Origin: Halorarum halophilum | GTDB taxonomy: Archaea > Halobacteriota > Halobacteria > Halobacteriales > Haloferacaceae | Direction of reading: 5' to 3' | Assembly: GCF_013401515.1 (NCBI RefSeq) | Contig: NZ_CP058529.1 | Coordinates: forward strand, 310,001 to 374,000 | Length of the DNA: 64,000 nt | Shown here: positions 1-9,374 of the stretch, in pieces | How the letters are laid out: each line of letters opens with the position of its first letter | How positions within the stretch are numbered: position 1 is the first letter of the stretch | Position numbers and translations under genes: made by a program | Notes under the pieces: generated by a model | Told to the model about the DNA's origin: nothing | Databases searched by the model: none | Seen by the model: only the letters and a program-made list of their open reading frames with translations

Positions 1-642
1 CCGGTCGCAGACGTGGTGGACCTCGAGGTCCCGCCCGGGGACGTTCGTCCCCGAGTCGAGCGTCGTCGTCATGCGGCCCATGCACTCCGGGCAGACGCCG
101 TCCGCGGCGAGACAGTAGTGGTGCCGAACGTGGTGGTGGAAGGCGTCGAGGAACTCCTCGGGCGTGCGATCGTCGAGGCCGCCGGGCGGGAACGTGTAGT
201 CGACCAGCGTCCGGCCACAGTCACCGCACGCGATGGTGAGCATCTCGTTCCGGTACGACGCCGCGAGGTCGCCGCCGCAGGCGTAGCACTCGCCCGGCGC
301 GTCGAACGGCCCGACCTCCGCGCGGCCGGTGAACGTCCCCGCGAACACCGAGCGGACGACCTTCCAGCCGGCGGTGCGGAAGGTGTAGCCGCCGTCGGTC
401 TTGCGGACGAAGTGCTCGAGCAGTTGCTTCAGGTGGTAGTTGAAGTGCGCGCTGTCGTCGAGGTCGATGCGCTCGTACAGGTCGGAGAACGGTACCGGCT
501 CCTGGCCGCGCTCGACGGTGGCCTCGTGGAGCGCCTGGAGGATGTCGATGCGCGTCTCGTTGCCGAGCAGGGCGAACGCCTCCGCGGGCGTGAGACCGGC
601 CTCCTCGACGGCCTCGGGGGCGTCTTCGGCGGGGGTACTCAT
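1..642 (-). CDS. Winged-helix regulator with zinc-ribbon segments, 3' end cut by window edge
   Basis: Reading from ATG at 642 down to base 1 gives 214 codons without a stop, so the C-terminus lies outside the window. Residues about 20-90 look like an ArsR-type winged helix (AFALLGNETRIDILQAL, then HFNYHLKQLLEHFV). This is followed by a segment with zinc-binding Cys pairs (CYACGG, then IACGDCGR) and a later CPEC pair. Haloarchaea have many such HTH proteins with a C-terminal zinc-ribbon part, presumably DNA-binding regulators; the ligand and targets are unknown. It is transcribed away from the HIT gene's end, with no close operon partner visible in the window. Confidence 0.85.
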   Translation of the reverse strand, partial: MSTPAEDAPEAVEEAGLTPAEAFALLGNETRIDILQALHEATVERGQEPVPFSDLYERIDLDDSAHFNYHLKQLLEHFVRKTDGGYTFRTAGWKVVRSVFAGTFTGRAEVGPFDAPGECYACGGDLAASYRNEMLTIACGDCGRTLVDYTFPPGGLDDRTPEEFLDAFHHHVRHHYCLAADGVCPECMGRMTTTLDSGTNVPGRDLEVHHVCDR

Positions 643-748
643 ACGCGGGGGTTTCTCGTCGGAGGGTAAAACCGTTGGGCCGTTGACGAAGAGTCGTGCC
701 GTCTCGGGCGCGTTTCCGCCTGGTTCCGGTCGTCGGGCACCGCGCCCG

Positions 749-1297
749 TCACTCGCCGACGAACCTGACGGCGTCGTCGTCGCCGTCGAGTCGAGCCCCG
801 TCGAGTTCGGCGAACGCGTCCCTGACGCGCTCCCAGGTGTCGTCGAGCGCCTCGACGATGACCTTCGTGTCCGAGACAACCGGCATGAAGTTCGTGTCGC
901 CGCCCCACCGCGGGACGACGTGCGTGTGGACGTGCTCGTCGATCGACCCGCCGGCCGCGGAGCCGCCGTGGTTCATCCCCGCGTTGAACCCGTCCGGGTC
1001 GAGCGCGCCCCGGAGCGCCTCGAACGTCCGCTGTTTCAGCCGCGCGTGGTCGAGCAGGTCGGCCTCCCCCAGCGCGGCGTAGTCGCCCTCGTGCTCCCGC
1101 GGGATGACCATGGCGTGGCCCGGGTTGTACGGGTAGTTGTTGAGGATGACGAACGAGCGGGGCGTGCGGGCGACGATGCGCGACTCGCGGTCGGCGTCGC
1201 GCTCGGGCAGGACGCAGAACGGGCACCCGTCGATGGTCTCGTCCCCGTCCTCGCGCTCGACCCAGTCGATGCGCCACGGGGCGAACACCTGATCCAT
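749..1297 (-). CDS. HIT family hydrolase/nucleotide phosphorylase-like protein
   Basis: This 182-residue protein carries the histidine triad EHVHTHVVPR with His at 122, 124 and 126, the hallmark of HIT nucleotidyl hydrolases and transferases. Residues 25-28 form CPFC, the zinc pair found in the Ap4A-phosphorylase-like HIT branch. The segment NNYPYNPGHAMVIP (about 53-66) is also typical. The family cleaves dinucleoside polyphosphates or nucleoside phosphoramidates; the exact substrate cannot be told. The start ATG at 1297 gives the conserved FAPWRIDWV N-terminus. It is divergent from the small zinc protein at 1486. Confidence 0.93.
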   Translation of the reverse strand: MDQVFAPWRIDWVEREDGDETIDGCPFCVLPERDADRESRIVARTPRSFVILNNYPYNPGHAMVIPREHEGDYAALGEADLLDHARLKQRTFEALRGALDPDGFNAGMNHGGSAAGGSIDEHVHTHVVPRWGGDTNFMPVVSDTKVIVEALDDTWERVRDAFAELDGARLDGDDDAVRFVGE

Positions 1298-1443
1298 ACC
1301 CCCGGCGAGGTGGTCGTGCGCCTTGAAGCCTCGCGCTTCGGAGACGCGAATCGGGTTCGACGGGAAGGTACTGCGGTCGAAGGGACCCGTCTACCCCCAC
1401 TTCGCCGATGCAAACGCTTATGCGGACCCTGAGATACAAGGGT

Positions 1444-1460
1444 CGAAACCTATCTTTATG
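1444..1460 (+). promoter_or_regulatory. Putative BRE/TATA promoter of the small zinc protein
   Basis: CGAAA followed by TTTATG lies 26-40 bp before ATG 1486. This is the spacing expected of a haloarchaeal BRE/TATA box giving a leaderless or nearly leaderless mRNA. Confidence 0.45.
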
Positions 1461-1485
1461 CCCGTTTTCCCCGTAAGTAGGACCA

Positions 1486-1686
1486 ATGGCGACCCAACCC
1501 TCCGACCCCGACGACGTCCGCCAGTCGTGCGGCACCTGCGACGGGAAGACGCCCCACGAGGTGTGCGTGGAGATCCGCACGGAGAGCGAGAAGGAGGAGA
1601 ACGCGGAGTTCTCGCGGGAGCCCTACCGCGTCGTCACCTGCACCGAGTGCGGGACCGAGACGGCGATGCGGATGAACAACGCCTGA
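1486..1686 (+). CDS. Small zinc beta-ribbon protein
   Basis: This 66-residue acidic protein has two Cys pairs, CGTC at 15-18 and CTEC at 51-54, separated by a strand-rich stretch, as in a zinc beta ribbon. It ends in TAMRMNNA. Short proteins of this layout are conserved across haloarchaea and are usually annotated only as zinc-ribbon or DUF proteins; the role is unknown. A TATA-like element at the right distance supports the ATG start. No operon partner: methionine aminopeptidase converges on it. Confidence 0.85.
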   Translation: MATQPSDPDDVRQSCGTCDGKTPHEVCVEIRTESEKEENAEFSREPYRVVTCTECGTETAMRMNNA

Positions 1687-1719
1687 GTCTGCCGGCGGGG
1701 TCGGTCCGAAAATCGACCC

Positions 1720-2613
1720 TCACTCGAACAGGCCGGCCGTGGTCGCCTCGACGCCGTCCTCCGTCACGATCAGCGTGTGCTCGGCCTGGCTAACGAGCCG
1801 TCCGTCCTCCTCCTTGAGCACGGGGTACCCCTTCACGACGCCGTTCGACTTCAGGCGGCGCAGCGCCATCTCGGAGCGCGAGGACTCCAGCCAGCGCGCG
1901 GCGAAGGGGAGGCCGTCGAACTCACGGATCTCCTCCAGCGTCTGCCGGGCCGCACGGTTGCGGACGGAACGGTCGTTCGTCAACTCGAAGATCTCCTCGG
2001 CGTTCCCCTCGCCGACCTTGCCCCTGCCGTCGGTCGCGAACGGCTCGATGGCGACGACCTGGCCCGGTTCGAGTTCGACCGACCGGTCGACGCCCCTGTT
2101 GGGGATGCTCGGGCCGGTGTGCGCGTCGAACCGCTGGACGCCGTGGCCCGAGAGGTTGTACACCGGCGTGTAGCCGTACGCGTCGATGACCTCCTCGATC
2201 TCGCCCCCGATCTCGCCGACCGGGACTCCCGGACCGGCGGCCTCGACGGCGGCCGCGAGCGCCTCCTCGGCCGCCTCGACCAGTTCGACCTCGCCGGCGA
2301 GGTCGACGGTCACGGCCGCGTCGGCGATGTAGCCGTCGACGTGGACGCCGATGTCGAGACAGACCAGCTCCTCGCCGAACTCGGTCCCGTCGTCGCGACC
2401 CGGGGTCGCGTGGCTCGCCTCCTCGTCGACCGAGATGTTGACCGGGAAGGCGATGCCGGCGCCCTCCTCGCGGATGCGCTCCTCGGCGTGTTCCGCGACC
2501 TCCAGATGGGTGGCGCCGGGTTCGACCAGCTCCCGAGCCTCGTTCATCACCGTCACGAGGATCTCGCCCGCCTCGCGGTACTTCCCCAGCACGTCCTCGT
2601 CCAGCGCGCTCAT
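1720..2613 (-). CDS. map: Type II methionine aminopeptidase
   Basis: Removes the initiator Met from nascent proteins. The expected M24 metal-site segments are present: CLDIGVHVDGYIADAAVTVD (two Asp ligands), the NLSGHGVQRFDAH histidine region, EPFATDGRGKVGEG and the final SQAEHTLIV glutamate. The long insertion between the His and Glu motifs is typical of the type II (archaeal/eukaryotic) form, and the 297-residue length fits archaeal enzymes. ATG 2613 (MSALDEDVL) was preferred over an in-frame ATG nine codons upstream because family homology starts there. Confidence 0.95.
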   Translation of the reverse strand: MSALDEDVLGKYREAGEILVTVMNEARELVEPGATHLEVAEHAEERIREEGAGIAFPVNISVDEEASHATPGRDDGTEFGEELVCLDIGVHVDGYIADAAVTVDLAGEVELVEAAEEALAAAVEAAGPGVPVGEIGGEIEEVIDAYGYTPVYNLSGHGVQRFDAHTGPSIPNRGVDRSVELEPGQVVAIEPFATDGRGKVGEGNAEEIFELTNDRSVRNRAARQTLEEIREFDGLPFAARWLESSRSEMALRRLKSNGVVKGYPVLKEEDGRLVSQAEHTLIVTEDGVEATTAGLFE

Positions 2614-2804
2614 GTCGGCGCCTTCGACCGACCTCGGCAAAGGGGTTGCGCTCTTCTCGTCGCTCGTGTCCGGGTGAGCGGTGGGGAGTCACGGGGTGAT
2701 TCGTCCGAAGGAAGATTCGGGAGGTCACCGACTGGACTAACCGATCGGTACACCTGCTAACTTCACGCATAGACTTTTCAGCCGACCAGTGTTATTCGTT
2801 CGTC

Positions 2805-2987
2805 ATGAATTGGTTCGCCGTCGTCGTTCTCGGAGTCGGGGCGAGCTGTATCGTGTTCGCCCGGCCGCTCGCCAGCGTCCGGTATCATTCCGGGAACCGC
2901 TCTCCCCCGCGTGAATCCGGCGTCAGGGACACCCGGGCTGCGGGAGTGCTCATCGCTCTCCTCGGAGTCGTCGGTCTGCTGTTGTAA
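2805..2987 (+). CDS. Small two-helix membrane protein
   Basis: Sixty codons from ATG 2805 encode two hydrophobic stretches (about 4-23 and 44-60) joined by a basic/polar loop containing RSPPRESGVRD. The C-terminus ends inside the second helix. A TTTTC-rich element about 29 bp upstream could be the TATA box. Tiny membrane proteins of this plan are common in haloarchaea, but I do not recognise the family. The call rests on the membrane pattern and promoter spacing, so it is less certain than its neighbours. Confidence 0.55.
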   Translation: MNWFAVVVLGVGASCIVFARPLASVRYHSGNRSPPRESGVRDTRAAGVLIALLGVVGLLL

Positions 2988-3242
2988 CCGTCTGCTGTCT
3001 CCCATTCACTGGGCCTGCTTCCGTCGATCACTCTTCCATAAACTACAAATGGCGCTTCCCGCTCTGCGACCGACCGCTCGAAATCGAGATTCCGCGAACC
3101 CGTCCCGAACGGTCCTGCTCGCTCATCTCGTTCGCTCACGGGAGCTGGGGCACTGTTACGGACGCCCACCGGCCGGTTCCGATTCGGCTCCTCCCGTCCC
3201 CACTTCCGCGGTCTTTTTGGCCCGACCGCCGGAGGCACGCGT

Positions 3243-3968
3243 ATGGCGAAAGAACCCCACCTCCTCGTCGAGGAGGGCGACGTCACCGAGGTCGCGCTCA
3301 TCCCGGGGAACCCCGACCGCGTCGACCGCATCGCGGACTACTGCGACGACCCCGAACTCGTCTCGGAGAACCGCGAGTACCGCATCGTCAACGCGGAGTA
3401 CGAGGGCTGTGAACTCACCATCTGCTCGACCGGCATCGGCTGTCCCTCGGCGGCCATCGCCATCGAGGAACTGCACAACGCCGGCGTCGAGACGGTCATC
3501 CGCGTCGGCACCTGCGGCGGCCTCCAGACGAACGTCGAGATCGGCGACATGGTCGTCGCCACCGGCGCCGCGAAGGAGGAGGGGACGAGCAAGCGGTACG
3601 AGTCGGCCACCTACCCCGCAGTCCCGGACTACGAGACGCTGACCTCCCTCGTCGACGCCGCGGAGGCACGGGGCGAGGAGGTCCACGTCGGCCCCATCGT
3701 CTCGGACGACGCCTTCTACAACGAGTCCGACGAGTACGTCGAGGACTGGGAGGCGGCGGGTCTGCTCGCCATCGAGATGGAGGCGGCGGCCGTCTTCTCG
3801 CTCGCCCGCCGTCGGGGGATGAAGGCGGGCGCCATCTGCACCGCCGACGGCAACCTCGTCGCCGGCACGCAGAAGGGGGCCGACTCCGACGAGGAGCTGC
3901 CGGAGAAGGCGAAGAACAACGTGGGACGGGCCATCGCGCTCGCGCTCGACGCCGTCACGCGCCTGTAG
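3243..3968 (+). CDS. udp: Nucleoside (uridine) phosphorylase
   Basis: Phosphorolytic cleavage of a nucleoside to base and (deoxy)ribose 1-phosphate, for pyrimidine or purine salvage. The 241-residue protein has the PNP/UDP family-1 layout: phosphate-binding PGNPDRVDRI at 20-29, STGIGCPSAAIAIEEL, RVGTCGGL, and the sugar-binding IEMEAAAVFSLA segment. A GGAGG Shine-Dalgarno-like motif sits eight bases before the ATG, and a T-rich element (3213-3219) may be the TATA box. The next gene begins two bases after the stop, so the two are probably co-transcribed. Confidence 0.92.
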   Translation: MAKEPHLLVEEGDVTEVALIPGNPDRVDRIADYCDDPELVSENREYRIVNAEYEGCELTICSTGIGCPSAAIAIEELHNAGVETVIRVGTCGGLQTNVEIGDMVVATGAAKEEGTSKRYESATYPAVPDYETLTSLVDAAEARGEEVHVGPIVSDDAFYNESDEYVEDWEAAGLLAIEMEAAAVFSLARRRGMKAGAICTADGNLVAGTQKGADSDEELPEKAKNNVGRAIALALDAVTRL

Positions 3969-3970
3969 CC

Positions 3971-5419
3971 GTGCGGGTGCGGGTGGGGGCGTGGATCGCG
4001 TCGCTGGCTCGTCGCGTTCGCAGGTTCGAACGCCGTGAGGTGGTGGCGATCCGGCGGTGGCTCGAGGAGACGGAGAACCTCGTTAGGCTCTCCGCGCTGC
4101 TGTTCGTGCCGGCGCTGATCGCGCTCGTCACCCAGGTGTCGAACGTCGTCGTCGAACTCTCCTTCCTGCTGTTCCCGCCCCTGGCCTCCGGGACGTACAC
4201 GCTCTTCGCGAACCCCGGCGGCCGCTACTCCGACCCGTTCCGGTTCGTGGTCGGCCTGACGTCGGGTGCGGTCTGTGGCTGGGTGGCGCTCAGGGCTGGC
4301 GCCGTGTTCGTACCCGCGGCGTCAGGTGCGACCGTCACGCCCGGCGTCGCGGCACTCTCCATCCTCCTCGCGGGGACGGTGACGTGGCTGCTCGACGTCG
4401 AGGAGCCCTCCGCGTACTCCTCCGCGCTCCTCGTGCTCGCGGCCGACCGCGCGGACCCGCTGCTCTACGTCGCGTTCATCCTGGTCGGCAGCGTCGTCGT
4501 CGCCGGCGCGTTCGCCGCCTGGCGCCGGGCGTTCTACGAACGGCGCGCAAGCTTCCTCTACGGGACGATGAGCGCGGACGACCACGTGCTGGTCCCGATG
4601 CGCGGCGGGACGGCCCGGGGGACCGCGATGTTCGCCGCCCGCCTCGCGGCGGCACACGAGGCCGGCAAGGTCGTGCTCCTGGAGGTGGTCGCGGAGGACC
4701 GACTCGCGGCCGTCCGCGGGTCGCTCGAGGGCGACACGGACGAGATCCCCGACGACGTGAACGAGGTGCCCGACCCCGATACGAGGGAGGCGGCCGCGTC
4801 GGCCGCACACCGGCTCGAAACATGCGCGGAGCGGGTCCGGACCCGTACCGGCGTCACCTGCGAGGTGCTCGTCGCGAGCGGCGATCCGCTGGACGCCACC
4901 CGGGAGGCGGTTCGCGCGGCGAACTGCGACCTCGTCGTGACGCCCTACGAGGAGGACCGCGGGCTGGTCTCCCGGTTCGTCCGGAGCGTGTTCGACGACG
5001 ACGTCGACGCGATCGCGCTCCGGACGCGGAACGAGCGGGAGCGATGGCGGCGCGTGCTCGTCCCCGTCTCGCGACCCGGGGACTCGGCGCACGCGATGGT
5101 CGACTTCGCCTGTCGGCTCGCCGGCGACTCGGGGAGCGTCTCGGTGTGTACCTGCATCGACCGCGAGGTGGAGCGTCGGCGCGCCGAGGGCACCCTGGCG
5201 AACGTCGTCGACGCCGTCGATGGACCGATCGAGACGCGGGTCGCTCGCGCCGACGTGCTCGACTTCATCGAGGCGAACGAGGGCGCCTACGACCTTGTCC
5301 TGCTCGGCTCATCGGGCGACCGGTCGGCGGCCTCTCGGGCCGTCTCGCCGCCGACGTTCCAGAAGCTCCGCGAACTCGAGTGCGACGTGGCCATCGTGGA
5401 TCGGAGCCGACCGCGGTAA
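3971..5419 (+). CDS. HPP-type membrane domain fused to two universal stress protein domains
   Basis: The first 170 or so residues contain several membrane helices with an FPPLASGTYTLFA segment resembling HPP-family membrane proteins. After residue about 200, two UspA-like domains follow (DDHVLVPMRGG... and WRRVLVPVSRPG...), the last ending in LLGSSGDRSAASRAVSPPTFQKL, a nucleotide-binding-like GxxG pattern. Fusions of a membrane unit to USP domains are known in haloarchaeal transporters. What HPP transports here is unknown (nitrite has been proposed in plants). The start is GTG 3971, two bases after the phosphorylase stop; GTG 3977 is also possible. Confidence 0.82.
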   Translation: MRVRVGAWIASLARRVRRFERREVVAIRRWLEETENLVRLSALLFVPALIALVTQVSNVVVELSFLLFPPLASGTYTLFANPGGRYSDPFRFVVGLTSGAVCGWVALRAGAVFVPAASGATVTPGVAALSILLAGTVTWLLDVEEPSAYSSALLVLAADRADPLLYVAFILVGSVVVAGAFAAWRRAFYERRASFLYGTMSADDHVLVPMRGGTARGTAMFAARLAAAHEAGKVVLLEVVAEDRLAAVRGSLEGDTDEIPDDVNEVPDPDTREAAASAAHRLETCAERVRTRTGVTCEVLVASGDPLDATREAVRAANCDLVVTPYEEDRGLVSRFVRSVFDDDVDAIALRTRNERERWRRVLVPVSRPGDSAHAMVDFACRLAGDSGSVSVCTCIDREVERRRAEGTLANVVDAVDGPIETRVARADVLDFIEANEGAYDLVLLGSSGDRSAASRAVSPPTFQKLRELECDVAIVDRSRPR

Positions 5420-5502
5420 TCGAGGAACCGACCACGGTAACAGGGCGTCGGCACCCGGCCCAAGCGAACAGCACCCCGACCGTTCGATCAGCCCTCAGTC
5501 GC

Positions 5503-6729
5503 TCAGCTGTCGTCCGTAGGTGTCGACCCGTCGCGATCAGCGTCCCTCCGTGCGGCACTCCCTCCGTCAGAGTCCTCCGAAAGCAGTTCCCGCGCGACTG
5601 CCTCCGAGTCGCTCCGCTCCAGCGCGGACTCCACGAGGAGGTGGCCGCCGATGCTCGCCGGCGAGATGACCGTGTTCGCGCCGGCCCGCTTCAACTTGTT
5701 CTCGTTCTCACGCTCGGTCGCGGCCGCGACGATGGCCACGTCCGGGTTGAGTTGCCGCGCGGTGAGGATGGACAGCGCGTCCTCCGCGTCGTTGTTCGTC
5801 GCGGCGACGACCGCCCGTGCCTTGGCGACCTTCGCGCGCTCCAGCGCCTCCTCGTCGGAGGGGTCCGCCGTGAACACGTTCAGGTCGCGCTCCCGGAGTG
5901 TCCGCGTCACCACCTCGTCGGGCGTGATGACGAGGAACTCGACGCCCGCCTCGTTCAGTTCTTCGATGATCGGTTCCGTCAGTTCCCCGTGCCCGAGCAC
6001 GAGGACGTGCCGTTCGAGGAGTTCGATGTCGCTTTCTGTCATGCGTCCGAGTGCGGTCGTGAGTCGTGCCTCGATGGCCGGCGTGAACAGTACCCCCAGC
6101 GCGGCGGCGAAGGCGGCGACGTTGAGGACGAGCGCCGAGAGGGCGAACCACTTCGCAAGCTGGCCGCTGGGGCCCTGAGCGGGCGTCACGTCGCCGTAGC
6201 CGACGGTCGAGGCCGTGACGACCGAGAAGTACAGCGCGTCGAGGAGGGTGTTCACCCCGTCGAAGTTCTCGCGAAGCGCGTACGTTCCGGCCGTGCTGTA
6301 GCCGAGCGCGCCGACGAGCGCCGCTAACGACGCCCACTGCGTCAGGCTGAAGTCGACGTGTCGGTCGAACACCTGGCGGTTCAGCCCGACGATGGGCAGC
6401 GCGAGCAGCGAGAGGCCGACGAGCGGGTAGGAGTACTCGCTCGCCTGCAACAGCCCCTGCGCCGCCGAGAGCGGCAGGAGGAGTACCGTCGAGTACCACG
6501 CCCCGCGGTACCCCTTCCGGAGCCCGTACGCCGACCCGAGCAGGAGAAAGCCAGTGAGCGCCCCCGTGAACCCGGCCGTCTGGACCACCGCCGGCGGGAG
6601 TATCTCGACGAGCGGGCCGCTCGGCTTGGTCGTGATGTTGAGGATGCCGATGCCGACCGACAGGAGCGCCGTGATTCCGGTGAGAAGCACCGTCACGCGC
6701 CCCCCGAGTCGGTCCCGCCAGTCCGCCAT
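5503..6729 (-). CDS. Potassium channel with cytoplasmic TrkA-N (RCK) domain
   Basis: The 408-residue protein begins with several membrane helices, then the selectivity filter TVGYGD (residues 175-180) preceded by a pore helix. From residue 241 it has a Rossmann-type TrkA-N domain (HVLVLGHGELTEPIIEEL) that binds nucleotide. The C-terminus is a short acidic tail, with no RCK-C domain. It probably mediates K+ flux across the membrane gated by ligand. ATG 6729 (MADWRDRL) was preferred to an ATG 14 codons upstream. It is divergent from two genes that encode RCK-C-like domains, a suggestive pairing. Confidence 0.9.
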   Translation of the reverse strand: MADWRDRLGGRVTVLLTGITALLSVGIGILNITTKPSGPLVEILPPAVVQTAGFTGALTGFLLLGSAYGLRKGYRGAWYSTVLLLPLSAAQGLLQASEYSYPLVGLSLLALPIVGLNRQVFDRHVDFSLTQWASLAALVGALGYSTAGTYALRENFDGVNTLLDALYFSVVTASTVGYGDVTPAQGPSGQLAKWFALSALVLNVAAFAAALGVLFTPAIEARLTTALGRMTESDIELLERHVLVLGHGELTEPIIEELNEAGVEFLVITPDEVVTRTLRERDLNVFTADPSDEEALERAKVAKARAVVAATNNDAEDALSILTARQLNPDVAIVAAATERENENKLKRAGANTVISPASIGGHLLVESALERSDSEAVARELLSEDSDGGSAARRDADRDGSTPTDDS

Positions 6730-6865
6730 GCCCCGACAAATCGCGGCCGCCCGCTTAAACCTCGCCATCACCTCGTCGGACCGAGTCGCCAGTCCAGTGG
6801 CCGCAGCGTATCTGTCGCCCTACCGATGCCGGTAGCCATTTGGTCCCCGGGGGACACCCCCGACC

Positions 6866-8128
6866 ATGCCGCCGACATCGTTCCCCGTGCAGGTCCTCCT
6901 CGGCGTGTATCTGGGCCTGCTCACGGGGATCATCCCCGCGCTCGTCGCGTGGGGGCTCGGGTTCCTCTTCAAGTACTTCACCGGGGTCACCATCCCCGGG
7001 TTCGGTGTGGTCGTCCTCGCGCTCGCAATCGCCGGGGTCAACGGCGGGCTGGTCGCGCTGGTGGATCCGAACATCGCCAACTCGGTGAACGAGACTGCGC
7101 TGCTTGTCGGCATCATCGTCATCCTGATGCTGTCCATGTACGCCCACGCGAAGGGCGACGCGATGGGCGCCTCGATGCCGAAACGGCTCTCCCTCCGGCA
7201 ACTCACCGACCGGACCATCTCGACCGACGTCGTCGAACTGGTGGGCGGCAAGGGGCAGGTTCGGGTCACCGTCTCCGGCGACGTGGCCGACATGGAGGGG
7301 TACCCGGCGCTACCGGCCGACCTCCGGGCGTCGATCGGGGAGTTCTCGGAGACGTTCCCCGCCCACCTCCCCCTCGTCGAACTGGAGTCGCTCGTCACCG
7401 CGCGGCTTCGCACGGAGTTCGACCTCTCGGATGCGACCGTCAGGCTCGACGAGCAGGGTCGGGCGACCGTCGCAGCAGCCCCGCCGGTCGGAAGCGTGTC
7501 GAAGCGCGTCCCGACCGGGAAACGGGCGGTGTCGCTGTCGGGTCTGGTGCCGACCGGGCTCGCGCGGGGCGACGAGGTGACCGTCGTCACGGACGGCGGC
7601 GAGTACCGGGGAACGGTCGTGGCGGCGTCGTCGTCGGCCGACTCGAGCGGTTCCCCCGATGCAGCGGATCCCACACTGGATTCGGATGCGGCGACGGACA
7701 GTGGGACGGACGAGACGACGTCGGCGCCGACGCCGGCCTCCACCTCGCCGACGACGACCGGCGGGGTCGGTCGCGTGACGGTCGCGCTCGATCGCGCGGA
7801 CGCGACGGCCGCGCTCGGTTCGGACCTCCGCCGACTGGTCGTTCGCTCCCGCGGGACGAGAAGGGAGTTCGAACTGGTGTCGCTGCTTCGGCGCGCCGGC
7901 CGACGGTTCCGTCGCCTGACCGTCCGCGAGGGGAGCGCCCTCGACGGCCGGTCGCTCCGGGAGGCGACGGTTCGTGACGAGTACGGCGTCGCGGTGCTCG
8001 CGGTCAGGGCGGCGGGCGGGTGGTCCGTGGCGCCGAGCGGGCGGGTCCGTCCGGTCGCCGGCGACGACCTCATCGTGGTCGGCACCTACGACGACCTGTC
8101 GCGCTTCGTCGAGGAGGTGGGCGCGTGA
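6866..8128 (+). CDS. Membrane-anchored RCK-C (TrkA-C)-type protein, first of a tandem pair
   Basis: Residues about 8-95 form three hydrophobic helices. The remainder is soluble, with a Ser/Thr/Asp-rich low-complexity linker (about 250-295) and a C-terminal TrkA-C-like domain (TVREGSALDGRSLREATVR then PVAGDDLIVVG). RCK-C domains bind ligands that gate K+ transport, so a role in potassium homeostasis is inferred. The stop overlaps the GTG start of the next gene by four bases, and that gene encodes a paralogue. It is divergent from the TrkA-N channel gene 136 bp away. Confidence 0.82.
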   Translation: MPPTSFPVQVLLGVYLGLLTGIIPALVAWGLGFLFKYFTGVTIPGFGVVVLALAIAGVNGGLVALVDPNIANSVNETALLVGIIVILMLSMYAHAKGDAMGASMPKRLSLRQLTDRTISTDVVELVGGKGQVRVTVSGDVADMEGYPALPADLRASIGEFSETFPAHLPLVELESLVTARLRTEFDLSDATVRLDEQGRATVAAAPPVGSVSKRVPTGKRAVSLSGLVPTGLARGDEVTVVTDGGEYRGTVVAASSSADSSGSPDAADPTLDSDAATDSGTDETTSAPTPASTSPTTTGGVGRVTVALDRADATAALGSDLRRLVVRSRGTRREFELVSLLRRAGRRFRRLTVREGSALDGRSLREATVRDEYGVAVLAVRAAGGWSVAPSGRVRPVAGDDLIVVGTYDDLSRFVEEVGA

Positions 8129-9351
8129 ACCCCCTTCGGAATTCGGCGTCATCGCTTCCCCGGTTCGGTCTCCTCCAGTCGGCGGAGGCCGCACAGCTCC
8201 CGACGACCGTCGAACTCGGCACGATCGCGGGGTTCGCGGTCGCCTCGCTGATCGTCGCGGCGCTCGCCTCCCTGTCCTACCGGTGGTACGTCCGCGAGCC
8301 CATCCCGCGCGGGCTGGCGACGCTCGTGGGGGTCGCCGTCGTCGCGTTCTCCCTGAACACGATCGGCCTGTTCGGGCAGGTGATCGGCAACACCACCGAG
8401 ACGGACCCGTTCGCGATCCGCACCGTCGTCGTGAACGTCGTGAGCCTCGGCGCGGCGGTCCTGGCCGCCCCCGTGGGGCGGCGGCTCGGCGACCGGGCGA
8501 TCACGGACGTCGTCGCCGTGTCGGGGGCGGACTACGTCGAGGGCGAGGTGAGCCGCGCCGTCCGGACGCTCGGGCGCGTCACCGCGATCGAACTTCCGGC
8601 CGAGATCGAGGACATCGAGGGGTACGACCCCATCCCGTCGGCCACGAAGGAGCGCTTCGCGGGGACGACGATGCTGTTCCCGCGTCGTCGGTCGGGCGAA
8701 CCGCTTCGGGATCTGCTCGTCGACCGGCTGAAGGAGGAGTACGGCATCGGCCACGTGGACGTGGAACTGGACGGTAACGAGGCCGTGAGACTCGCCGTCG
8801 GCGCACGCGTGGCGGGACTCGGACCGACGCTTGGGCCGGGGACGTGCGCGGTGGCCGTCCGCGCGGATCCGCCGAACGGAGCCAGTCCGGGGGAGGCGGT
8901 CCAGGTCTGGACCGACGGCGAGAAGCCCGAACGGATCGCGACCGCGGAACTCAGGGCGACGGCGGGCGACGTGGTGACGATCGCCGTCGACGAGTCGGAC
9001 GCCGCCGCCTTCGAGAACGATCGGACGTATCGGCTCCTCACGCTACCTGCGGACCCGCGCGCCGACCGCGAGTTCGCCTCGCTCCTCCGGGCGGCCGACG
9101 AGACGATGGGCGTCGTCACGGTGAGCGAGGGGAGCGCGCTCGTCGGCGCGACCGTCGAGTCGGTCGGCAGCACAGTAGTCGCCGTCCGGCCGGCCACGGG
9201 CCCCGTGGAGACGATTCCCGGGCACTCGCTGGAGATGCGGGCCGGCGATACCCTGTACGTGGTCGCGCGGCCGGAGGAGCTTCGCGACCTGGAGAGTCGT
9301 GCCGCCGTCGGCGGGGCCGACGTCGAGCACGCCGGGGCGCAACCCTCTTGA
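8125..9351 (+). CDS. Membrane-anchored RCK-C (TrkA-C)-type protein, second of a tandem pair
   Basis: Starting at GTG 8125 within a GTGA overlap with the preceding stop, this 408-residue protein has three N-terminal helices (about 30-120). It then has a soluble part sharing the upstream protein's features: an (E/D)GY..P motif after the first strand region, and a C-terminal VSEGSALVGATVESVGSTVVAVR...AGDTLYVVARPEEL block like TrkA-C. The paralogy points to a local duplication, and the overlap implies translational coupling. Function inferred: ligand-sensing partner of K+ transport. Direct interaction with the neighbouring channel is untested. Confidence 0.82.
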   Translation: MNPLRNSASSLPRFGLLQSAEAAQLPTTVELGTIAGFAVASLIVAALASLSYRWYVREPIPRGLATLVGVAVVAFSLNTIGLFGQVIGNTTETDPFAIRTVVVNVVSLGAAVLAAPVGRRLGDRAITDVVAVSGADYVEGEVSRAVRTLGRVTAIELPAEIEDIEGYDPIPSATKERFAGTTMLFPRRRSGEPLRDLLVDRLKEEYGIGHVDVELDGNEAVRLAVGARVAGLGPTLGPGTCAVAVRADPPNGASPGEAVQVWTDGEKPERIATAELRATAGDVVTIAVDESDAAAFENDRTYRLLTLPADPRADREFASLLRAADETMGVVTVSEGSALVGATVESVGSTVVAVRPATGPVETIPGHSLEMRAGDTLYVVARPEELRDLESRAAVGGADVEHAGAQPS

Positions 9352-9374
9352 ACGCCGGGTCGGGACTGTCGTGT

